In this document: piece by piece, positions 54,901 through 64,000 of the stretch
Numbering within the stretch: the first letter of the stretch is position 1
Layout: each line of letters opens with the position of its first letter
Origin: Edaphochlamys debaryana
Lineage: Eukaryota; Chlorophyta; Chlorophyceae; Chlamydomonadales
Reading direction: 5' to 3'
DNA: 64,000 nucleotides
NCBI GenBank assembly: GCA_016858145.1
Contig: JAEHOE010000007.1
Span: 682,001-746,000 of the forward strand
Made by a program: the position numbers and the translations under genes
The notes under the pieces: generated by a model
The model's input: the letters and a program-made list of their open reading frames with translations, nothing else
Databases searched by the model: none
Told to the model about the DNA's origin: nothing

Positions 54901-57900
54901 CGCCGCCGCCGGCCCTGGCGCCGCCGCCGCCGGCCCGGCATGGCCCCTGCCGCGCCCCGCCGAGGCCTTGCCGGCGGCCCGCTGCGCCGCCGCCAGGTGG
55001 GGGGCCAGGTAGAGCTGCTGCCGGAAGCGCGGCTGCTCCGAGGGGCCTTCCAAGATGGTGGCTGAGACCACCGCCCCCCCGCAGCCGGGGCCCCAGCAGT
55101 GCACGGTGTGCGCCTTGCCCGAGCCGCCCTGTGGGGGCGGATGGGGAAAGGGAGGGGAGCGAAGTGAGTAAGGGGTGAAGGCTGATGAGGGCGGTGGGGT
55201 GGGAGCCGACCGAGAGGACGGTCGGGAGCGCGGTGGGGACATGTGAGGGCATCCCCCGCCCAGGCCCTGCCCCGCTTGCTTTCGGCGGCCCTCACCCAGC
55301 TGTGGCCCCTCACGTCGCTCGCATCCTAGCCATACCACCCCTCCCACTCCTCCCACCTTTAGGCCGCTGTAGTCCGGCCGTGCCGCCTTGAGCAGTGCCT
55401 CCAGCTGCCGCCAGCAGTCGGGGTAGTGGTAGTCTGGGGGGTGCGGTGGGTGGGGGAGGGCACGGACAGAACAGGCAAGACTGCATTGCAGGCTTTCTGC
55501 CGAGCTGACGCTTCCCTGGCTTATACGAGCAGCCCTTCACGCCTGTAGTCAGCCCCGAAGTGTTGCTATCCCCGACCGCCTTCCCCGACCCCCTTCCCCG
55601 CCTTCCCCACACCCCCGCCTCCACTCACCCATCTGGCAGCCCTTGCCGCACGTCACCACCAGACGCCGCTGCCGGGGACCCACGGCCGCCCCCTCGGGGT
55701 CGACGGCGCACCGCCCCCCCGGCCCCTTGCCCCCCGCCGCCGCCCTGCCGGCGGCCGCCGCCAGCGGAGCCGCCAGCGCCTCCACCCGCAGGCAGCACCG
55801 GCACAACACGTCGGGCGCCGCCGCCGCGCCGTCGGAGACACCCTCGGCGGCGGCGCCAGCCGCCGCCGCGCCGCCGCCGCCACCTCCGCCAACCTCCCCG
55901 CCGCCGCCGCCGCCGCCGCCTTCGGCCTCCTGATCCAGCCCCAGCTTCTTCCGTAGCTCCATGCGTTCCTGCTGGATGAACTCACGGAGCTGGATGCCGG
56001 CGTGCGCCGCCTCCGTCGCGCCCTTGCCAGCGGCGGCGCGCTGCCGCTCCCGCTCCCGCTCCGCCGCCTGCCGCTCCCGCTCCGCCTGCCGCCGCTTCTC
56101 CGCCGCCGCCTCCTTCTGCTGCTGACGCAGCGCCTCCTCACGCGCCGCCTTGGCTCGGTCCTTCTTCGCCGCCGCCTTGCCGGCGGCGTCGCCGGCGGCG
56201 CCGCCAGCCCTGCCGCCGCCGCCGGGTCCGCCGCCGCCGCCGCGCGGCGGCGGCACGGCGGAGCCGGGCAGCAGCCCGCCGAACCGTACGGGTACGGGTG
56301 TACCGCCGGGCCCCAGCATCATCATGGGTGTACCGCCGGGCCCCATTACGAATTGCCCGGGCATGGCGAACATCGGATCGTTGGCCAGCGCCGGATCAAC
56401 CGCCGCCGCCGCCGCCGCTGCCGTACCGCTGCCGCCGCGCTTGCCGCGGCCCAGCTTGGTCTTGGCGGCGCGGCGCGACAGCGCCGACGTGTCCCTGCCG
56501 CCGCCGCTGCCGTTGCCGCTGCCGTCACCGGGGGTGATGGCGCCGGCCGACTGCAGTCGCTCCATGATGAGGGAGGCGACGGCGCTCTGGCTGCGGCTGG
56601 CGGCGAGGTTGATGAGCTGGTGCATCTGGGAGGCCTGGGCCTGGCGGGGATGGGGGGGTAGAGGGGGAGAGGAAAGAGGAGCAGGGAATGCACCGTGAGG
56701 ATTGGAGCGAGCTGGAGCCACTGGGCCCCGCCCTGTCCCTGGCTTCGTAGACCCCATCGGGCCCGACCGGGCCCACAACAGGACCCCGAACCAGGCCCCA
56801 ACAGGCCCCAACAGGCCCCAGCAGGGACGCCCTGCGTTCTCACCCGCGTGGGCACCGCCTTGCCGGTGCACCCCACTGCGTCCAGCAGGGTAGCCACCAC
56901 CTGGGTGTGGCCCCCGGCCACCGCCAGGGACTGGGGGAGGGGGGGGGGTGGAGGAGTTTGGGGGTTTGGGGGAAGGAAGGCGGTGAGGGCGCGAACGTGG
57001 ATGAATGTGGACGGATACGCCATGGCGTAGGCCAAGCCGCGTGGCCACGGACGCGCACACCACGTGGCCCCGAAGCACGCCTCGCACCACGACCTTCCTG
57101 CCATGTGATGTGCCCTCTGGCGCCTTGCCCCCAACCCCGCCACCAGCCCCAGGCTCTTCAACCTCAAAGCCCCCGCCACACACCCGCCACACAACGCCCC
57201 ACCACCCCACCCCCTCACCAGCGGCGTGACCCCCCCCACGATGGCCGCGTGGTCGAGCATCATGGAGCGACTGCTGCGGGGCTGCCGGGAGAACCACTCG
57301 CCCAGCTCGGCGGGGTTGCGGAACTTGCGGTTGGACTGCGGGGTGGTTGGCGGTTGGGTGGTTAGGAGGGGTGGTTGGAGTGGTTGGGTTGGTTGATTGC
57401 GCGGGAACCGTGGAAGCGGTAGGCCAAGTGCATTGCCGGTATCCCCCAGCGCAGCCACATCGGATCAGGGGCGTGAGGTCACGGGCCCTGCAGGTACGGT
57501 TATCTGCCGTACTGCCGTACTCACGATCCGCGCCACCTCCTCGAAGGCGAGCAGCAGGTCTGACTGGCTGGAGGGGTCCGCCCCCGCCGCCAGCAGCATG
57601 TGCACGCACTCCAGGCAGCCGGAGCCTGGGGGGCGGGGGGGGGGGCGGGGGGGTTGAGGGGGGAGTGTTTGTTGCTGAGCGGGATCGCGCCGACGCCATG
57701 TTGAGGCGGGAGAGGCACGAAGGGGGTGATCGTGAGTGCTTTGTGTTTGAAGGTGAGCGCGATTGCTTCGCGGGTGGAGGCCGGGAGCGGCACAAAGGGA
57801 AGGGCAGGAAGGGCGGCGGGTTTGGGGACCGGTTCACAAGGTGGAGGGAGGGAAGGCTGCGAAAGCCCAGAGGTGCACGTGTGGGCCCGGCACCCGAGCT

Positions 57901-60900
57901 GAGCCCCTCGCCCATCCCACACACACTTGCAAGACCACCTCCTCCCTGCCTTCCCGCACCTCCCCTCACCGGCTCCCTCCCTGGTCCCCACCGCCCCTCC
58001 GGCCCCACCCACCCGCCGCCGCGTGTATGGGCGTCTCCCCGTCCAGCCCCCGGTGCTGCGGGTTGGCGCCCCCCGCCAGCAGCGCCGCCACCGCCGCGCA
58101 GTGGCCCTTCATGGCGGCGGCGGTGAGGGGGGTGTCGCCGTTGGCGTCCTGACAGGGGAGGGGGAGGGGGGGGAGGGAGGGAGGGGTAAAGAACCGCCAA
58201 CCGCTTGCACTCCCCTGCCCGACTCGCTCCCTCCCACGCGCTTACTTTGTGCGCCCCGGCCTTCCTCTGGCATGGTTTCGCACTCTAAACATCACCCCAA
58301 ACAACACCCCCCGTCCCGTCCACCCACCCCCTTCCCCCCCACCACCTCGGCAGCCTCCCTCCCACCCTCCCTCGACCCTCTTCCCCCGCCCCCACCCCCA
58401 CCCCCCCACCTGGACGTCCGCCGGGTACCCCGCCCCCAGCAGCGCCTCCACCACGCCCTGGTGCCCCCGCTGCGCCGCCGCCTGCAGCGGCCCGGGCCGC
58501 ATGCCGGACAGCACCTCCACCTCGCGGGGGGAGGGGGAGGCCAGGAGGGTCACCTGGGGGGGTGGAAGGGAGGGAGGGGGGAGAGGAGGGAGGATAGCCA
58601 GTGAAGGGGAAGTGTGAGCCGTGCAAGGGGCTGGGGCCGGCATTCTGCCGCATAGCCAAGCAGGAGTAGGAAGTAGGGGCGGGGTTAGGGAGCGGGCGGG
58701 TGACCCGGAGGCAAGTGGCTGGGACCGGCTGTCTGCATGAGGCTGCGCACTTGCACCCATACACGCGCCCCCTCTCCACCCTGCCCCGCCCCCCCACCTT
58801 CTGGCACGTGGCCTGGCAGGCGCAATAACCGCCACAATGACACGCACGCGGACCTATACACACGCCCATACACACCCGCCTCTCCCCCCCGTCCCCGCCC
58901 CCCCACCTTCTGCTGGCACGTGGCCTGGCAGGCGCAGTAGCAGCCGAGCGTGAGGTTGCGGCTGCCGCCCGTCTCCCGCGCGGCCGCCTGCAGCCGCCGG
59001 CCCAGGGCCTGGAGCTCCACCTGGGGGGGGGGGGGGGGGAGGTGGATGGGGGGTAGGGGGTGGCAGGAGAGGGTGCTGGGCAACGAGCCCATGTATAAGC
59101 CGTGCGCTCTGGCGCTTCACGTCCTTCCCAACACCCACCCTTCCCCCCTTCCCCCCTTCCTGCCAACCCCACCCCGCTCACCCCCCTGGCCACGATGGCG
59201 GGTCCGTGCGCCGCCAGCATCGCCCGCACCGCCCCCACGTGGCCCCCCTTGGCGGCCGCCTGCTCGGCGTTGTCGGAGGTGCCGGCTGGGGGAGGGGATG
59301 GGGTGGATGGGGGAGATGGGAGGGGCAAGCAGTCGAGAGGGTGAGCGCCAAGGCCCCGCGCCTCGCCTGCCTGGACGCCGCCGCCCAGCCATCAGAAGCC
59401 CAGCCCACCCCAGTGCGTTCTCGCTCGCAATCCCGCTGGAACCCATTCCACTCTCAACCCCCCCCCGGCACGCACCGCTGGGCGCTGCGGGGTCCGCCCC
59501 CCAGGCCAGCAGCGCTGCCACCGACTCCACGTGGCCCCGAGTGGCGGCCAGCCACAGGGGGGTGAGCGCGTTGGGGCTGGGCGGGTCGGGGGCATTGGGG
59601 GAGGGGAGCCGAGGGATTCAGGGCCTGGCGTGGCACGGTCCTTGAAAGGGGTGCGGGCCAACTCTGCGATCCCTGGCGCGCTACAGACCTAACAACCGCC
59701 GCGCCCCGCTCCCTGCGCGCCCTTCCCCCCAAGCATCCCTGAGCCAACACACGCCCCCCCCACACCTGAAGTCATGGGGCTTGAGCTGCTTCAGCGCGGG
59801 GTGGCTCGGCACACGCCCCAGCCAGGCGGCGATCTGCAGCCCTCCGCCCCGGGTCTGGAGGGCAGGGGTGGGGGCATGGGCAGGCCAGGAAAGGGCAGCG
59901 CAGCGTTGGTTGGAGGCCAGGCCGTCCGGGCGCCTGGGCCAAAGAAGAACAGTGCGGGCACCCACACCAATGCCTGCACCAAGCCCCCCCCCCTCACCCC
60001 CTTGCTTGCGGGCTTCGATAGAAGCGTCCGATGAGAGGTCCAGGTTGACTCACTACACCTCCATATCCTCCCCCCCTCCCCCCTTACGCCGCCCCTGCCC
60101 CCCTAGCCCCCCTTCCCCTACTCCCTCCCATCTCCCCCCCCCCCACCTCATCCGAGGCCACGTCCAGGTCCATCCGCCGCACCCTCTTGCCGCGCGCCCA
60201 CGCCAGGCGGTGCGGCGCCTCGTCATCCGTGTCCTCCTCGTCATCCTCATCGTCGTCCTCGTCCTCGTCCTCATCCTCGTCATCGCTCAGGGTCCCGCCG
60301 CCGCCGTTCGCCAGGGACGCGTAGTGCTCCAGCCTGCGCGGGTATGGGGAGGAGGGAGGTGCCATCGCACAAGGGCTGACCTTGATGCTAGGGCAGCACG
60401 CAGCCACACGCCAACACCAGCCCCAACCTCTGCCCCTGCCCCACGCATCACGCCACTCCCGGGCCCCAGCCCCACCACCAACCCCCCCACCCCACCCCCC
60501 ACACACACACCGAAACCCCCTCCCTCCCTTGCCACCACATCCAAGCCCCACCACAACGCCAACCTTGCCCCTCCACCCCAAGACCCACTTCCGCAGCGTC
60601 GCCAGCCGCACCGCCGACCGCGGCTCAAGCGCCAGGCCGTACCGCCACAGCATGAGCCGGGGCGCGGCGCCGCCGCCGCCAAGGCCGCCGCCGCCGAGGC
60701 CGCGGACCGTCAGCGCCGACGAGCCTGACCCGGCGGAGCCGCCGCCGCCGGCGGGCAGCAGCAGCAGCGGCGGCGGGTCGGCCGACTCTGACTCAATGAA
60801 GGGGGCCAGGAGCTGCTCGAGGGGGGGCTCGGGCGCCGTGGCGGCGGCGGGGGAGGGCAGCGGCAGCACGGTGCGTGTGGCGGGGGGGCCGCCGTGGAGG

Positions 60901-62869
60901 AGCATGGCGGCGATCGCCACGGCGTCACACACGGGCGTCTCGCTAGGGGGAGGGAAGGGGTGGGGTGGGGCGGGGGTGAGGTTGGGGTGGGCGGGATGGC
61001 ATGCTCGCTCGCGCACAGCCGCGCCGCCAACGGACAACCGACAACCGTCAACGACCGCGCACGTGGGTGTGGTTCTGCCGTACCTGGAGCAGATCACGGG
61101 GAGGCTGCGGCCGAACCAGGTCCAGAAGTTGATGCGCACGGGGTAGGCGCTGGGCCCAGCCTGCGCGGTTGGCGGTTGGGGGTTGAGGCTTGGGACTTGG
61201 CGGTTGGTGGTTGGTGGAACCAAGGGGGTAGCGGCAGGGGCCAGTCATGGCCATGGCCTGCGCTCCACCTACAACCCCACCCCCATACCCACCACATACA
61301 GCCACACCCCGACCGCCCGCTCACCACCCGCCCACCACCCACCACCCACCCTGACTCACCCGGTACCGAAGGCACAGCAGCCGCACCGTGTTGCCCTCGC
61401 CCTCCCCCACCAGGTACTCGTTCAGCTGCTCGTCCAGGTCAACCGCCAGGCTGGCACGGGGGTTGGAGCGCACGTGGGGGCATTGCGTTTCGAGCGAGAC
61501 GCGACGCACGTGGGGCTATTTAAGACAAAGCGCAACGCAACGCAGCACAGTGCACGGTGGCACGCACGCGGGTTGGAAGGGAGGGAGGACACTGGGGGGA
61601 GAGGCAGGGGCGCGCGCGGCCCTTGGCAGGGTCGTGTGTGGGCTTCAGGTTTGCGCCATGCACAAGCAGACAGCACACGTACGGTCGCAGGGAGCCCTAC
61701 TTGTCGAATCCGGTCAGCATGTTGGCCATGTCGTACACCGTCACGTGCTCGGCCTCGGCCGCCTCCTTGGGCAGGCCCTGCTCCGCCCGTACGGCAGCGA
61801 GGAAGCGCGTCACCCAGTACGACACCTCTGCGGGTCGGGCCAACGGGGCGGGGGTAAGCGCACAAGGGGAGGGGAGGCGTCAGCAAACGGTCTGGGCTGC
61901 GTTGGGAAGAAGGGTGGTTGGAATGGTAATGCCGCAGGTAGGTGGGATGAAGGTAGGGAGCTCATCGGGGCCAGGTCTGACCCTGCGCTGGAGACTCCTT
62001 TCCTGCCAAGCCCCTCCGTCCACCCCTCCATCCCGGCCGGCGTAGCTTCTCCTGCTGCTGCATTCACGCCGCACCCTCCGCCAACCCTGGCCCCTGCCAA
62101 TCCTGCCCGCCCCCCGCCCACATTTTGACACAATGCTCCGCCAACCCCACCCACGCCCCACCGTCCTCGACCCATGCCGTGTACTTGCGGGTGCTGCCGT
62201 ACTGGTCGTGCAACATCAGCTCGCACAGCTCGTCCTGAAGGGGCAACGGCAGTATGGGATCTACTGAGGCAGATCTTGCAAGCAGGAAAAAGGTGGCTGA
62301 GGCAGTGAGGGGCACCACCAGCGGAGGCGACCCCTGCTGGCAGTGGGGGGCCTCAGGGATTCAGGGCTGGGCTGCAAGCCTACAACCCCTTGCATTGTCG
62401 CCGCCCCTCCAAGGGATGATTGCGTAGCATGCTACAAGCCATGTGCTAGTCCCGGACTGTTGTCGTTAAGGTGATTACCGCAGGAAGTTAGCGCCTCCGC
62501 ACCTGCCATACCCAGCCCCACCGCACCCTTGCGACCCCTCCCCTCACCGAGTCCCAACGCGGAGTCCCCCGATTTCCCCGACAGCATTGCTTGGTTACGC
62601 TTCATACATCACCCTCGTCGCACCTCCTCGAGCTCATACACCTCGACCTTCATTCCCGCGCCGATCTTGTTGCTGGCGACCGTGCCGGTCAGCGTGATGC
62701 CATCCCCGTCTGGCTTGAACAGCCGGTATCTGCACGCCTGATCCTCGGTCCACTTGCGGCAGCTCACGTAGCTCTGCCAGACCACGGACATGGCAGTGTG
62801 TCCGTTCACTTTGAAGGCCTTCTCATCACCGCCATCGGTGATGAGGAACGTAAGCACTCCTGCGCTCAT
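51912..62869 (-). CDS. Multidomain protein: SUMO-like domain, ankyrin repeats, coiled coil, Cys/His cluster, possible RRM
   Basis: Read from 62869. Exon 1 (62624-62869) encodes a SUMO/Rad60-like ubiquitin fold (FLITDGGDEKAFKVNG, YRLFKPDGDGITLTG, MKVEVYELEE) without a terminal Gly-Gly. Exons 62234 downward (ELCELMLHDQYGS), 61.8 kb (YWVTRFLAAVRAEQG), 61.4 kb (LDEQLNEYLVGEG) and 61.1 kb (INFWTWFGRSLPVIC) follow in phase. After an Asp/Glu tract come about six ankyrin repeats at 59.8-56.9 kb (LTPLWLAATRGHVESVAALL, DTPLTAAAMKGHCAAVAALL, GETPIHAAAGSGC). Next are an Arg/Glu/Gln coiled coil (56.1 kb), a Cys/His cluster CRCC, CGKGCQM, DYHYPDCW, HCWGPGCGG (55.8-55.1 kb) resembling the TTC3/DZIP3 type, a possible RRM (53.5 kb) and a Pro/Gln/Ala tail. 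Phases support one gene; a split into two is not excluded. Function unknown; ubiquitin-like or RNA-related adaptor is an inference. Confidence 0.65.
56290..56345 (-). repeat. Short repeat encoding MMLGPGGTP/MGPGGTPM
   Basis: The sequence GGTGTACCGCCGGGCCCC occurs twice, about 40 bases apart, in the Gly/Pro segment of the long minus-strand gene. Confidence 0.7.
56789..56824 (+). repeat. CAGGCCCCAA tandem repeat in an intron
   Basis: Three to four units of about 11 bases lie end to end in an intron of the long minus-strand gene. Confidence 0.65.
58754..58950 (-). repeat. Tandemly duplicated exon-intron boundary in the ankyrin gene
   Basis: The exon end encoding LGCYCACQATCQQK, plus the start of its intron (58863-58950), is repeated at 58754-58838 about 110 bases away within that intron. 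The copy keeps GCGCCTGCCAGGCCACGTGC and a following GTGGGG donor. It lacks an obvious acceptor of its own. Confidence 0.7.
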
Positions 62870-63711
62870 TTTGGCGGTGCGCTACGAGAGCTCGGCCCTA
62901 AACCAGGGCTCCCGCGCGCGGGTCACTTCCTCGCGTACCGGCCTCTGCGGCTTTCGCGCATTCTTGTGCCGCACGTATCGCTAAGTAGGCCCTGAGTCGT
63001 CTCGGTATTCGTGTGAAGGCGCGGCGGCGGCCCGACTCATCGCAGGGCTGGGCGGGATCCCGGCACGCAACGCATGCCGTGCCATGGGATTGGGCGGGTG
63101 TTCGAGCGAGCCCCCCACAACACCCTTGCAAACAAGCCCCCTGCAAACATCCTGCCGCAACCGATTATCGCCAGTTGAATCGCCAGTCACCCCGCTCTGC
63201 CGGGGCCTCCGTCCCATGCCCCCCACGGCCTTCCCTCCCTTCCTGCCACTCGTTCTTTCACCCCCGTCCCACACATCAGCTCCCTCCGCCGCTCCATCCC
63301 AGCACCTGACCAGCCCAGCCCGCAACCCAACGCAACGCAACGCCTGCTGTGCCATGGCGCATGGCCCACTCCGAACCTCTTCGAGAGGGTCCAGAAGCCT
63401 TGTGCAAACGCTCCCTCCCCGAAGTCCCCTCCCTCGACCCTTGCCTCAACCCTGTCCAGGAGCCTTGTGCACGCCCTTATGACCCCGCGGGCTTCACCCT
63501 CCCTGCTCGAGCAGCCTCGCTGCGCATTGCCGGCTGCTGGGCCAGACCCGGTTGCACATTGCCTTAGCCCCGCATGCCTCCTATCCTCCCCATCGCAGCA
63601 TCGCCCCTCCCGGTCCCCCCTCAACCACCAATCCGCATCCAACCAACCCAGGCTTCCCAGCCCTCTCCTCCCATCAAGCTTTACGCCAGCTACGCCCCCG
63701 CTTCTTCCACC
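62870..63711. promoter_or_regulatory. Upstream region of the long minus-strand gene, possibly bidirectional
   Basis: These 842 bp lie between the ATG at 62869 (minus) and a possible ATG at 63712 (plus). No TATA box or coding motif is clear. The element CCAGnAGCCTTGTGCA occurs twice (near 63391 and 63458). Confidence 0.35.
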
Positions 63712-63754
63712 ATGATCACTACCACCCCATCAGCAGCGGCACCAAATCTGGGGC

Positions 63755-63785
<31 letters not shown>

Positions 63786-64000
63786 GCTTCGTGCGCCCCT
63801 CGCGCGCCAAGTCGAGGTCCCCCCGCCTGGCCCCACGGTAGCGCTCGTTGCCTCGCATGCACACCTCTCGCCACCACGGAACCCATCTCGTCCATACACC
63901 TTACCTGCGCCTTACGGCCAGCTAGGAAGGCCGCACCGGCAGCGTGCCGAGCGCAACGGCCCTCTGCCAAGCCTCCGCAGCGCTGGCGCCGGACGCTCCG
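63712..64000 (+). CDS. Possible first exon of an unknown gene, partial
   Basis: An ATG in good context (TTCCACCATGATC) opens a frame of about 96 codons with no stop to the window edge. It reads MITTTPSAAAPNLGPSPP, a Pro run, then Pro/Arg-rich sequence. The composition is disordered and no domain is visible. In such GC-rich DNA an open frame of this size can arise by chance, so support is weak. Confidence 0.25.

Overview
The window is nuclear DNA of a green alga, most likely a chlamydomonadalean/volvocine relative of Chlamydomonas. The reasons are very high GC with strong G/C third-codon bias; short G-rich introns with GTGAG/GTGCG donors and C-rich CCCCAG acceptors; TGTAA motifs (the Chlamydomonas polyadenylation signal) behind several genes; Ala/Gly/Gln-rich low-complexity insertions; and a gene set (SECIS-binding protein, MYND and ankyrin families, FAD2, ATG7) typical of that group. 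The species cannot be named from sequence alone. Exon chains were built by hand from splice motifs and codon phase.

Layout. 1-4 kb: three members of an uncharacterised Ala-rich coiled-coil family (called CCF here). 5.3-10.1 kb (-): membrane-anchored alpha/beta hydrolase. 11.2-17.6 kb (-): ATG7, the E1-like enzyme of autophagy. 17.9-26.9 kb (+): a very large SBP2-like protein with an L7Ae RNA-binding domain and three zinc fingers, divergent from ATG7 across about 350 bp. 28.7-30.8 kb: two more CCF genes, head to head. 31.7-36.0 kb (+): MYND zinc-finger protein with a frameshifted stretch. 37.2-42.7 kb (+): three more CCF genes. 43.9-47.5 kb (+): FAD2-type delta-12 desaturase in 12 exons. 48.5-50.7 kb (+): decayed ankyrin-repeat gene. 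51.9-62.9 kb (-): a long multidomain gene (SUMO-like fold, ankyrin repeats, coiled coil, Cys/His cluster, possible RRM). 63.7 kb to the edge (+): a possible first exon of another gene.

The genes do not form one pathway: ATG7 (autophagy), SBP2 (selenocysteine insertion) and FAD2 (membrane lipids) are independent housekeeping functions. The local theme is duplication. Eight CCF copies lie within 43 kb, two as mirror-image divergent A/B pairs. Several exon-intron boundaries are tandemly duplicated, one apparently having created an intron. Some family members are decaying through frameshifts or stops. The most novel items are the CCF cluster, the SBP2 architecture and the SUMO-like/ankyrin fusion.
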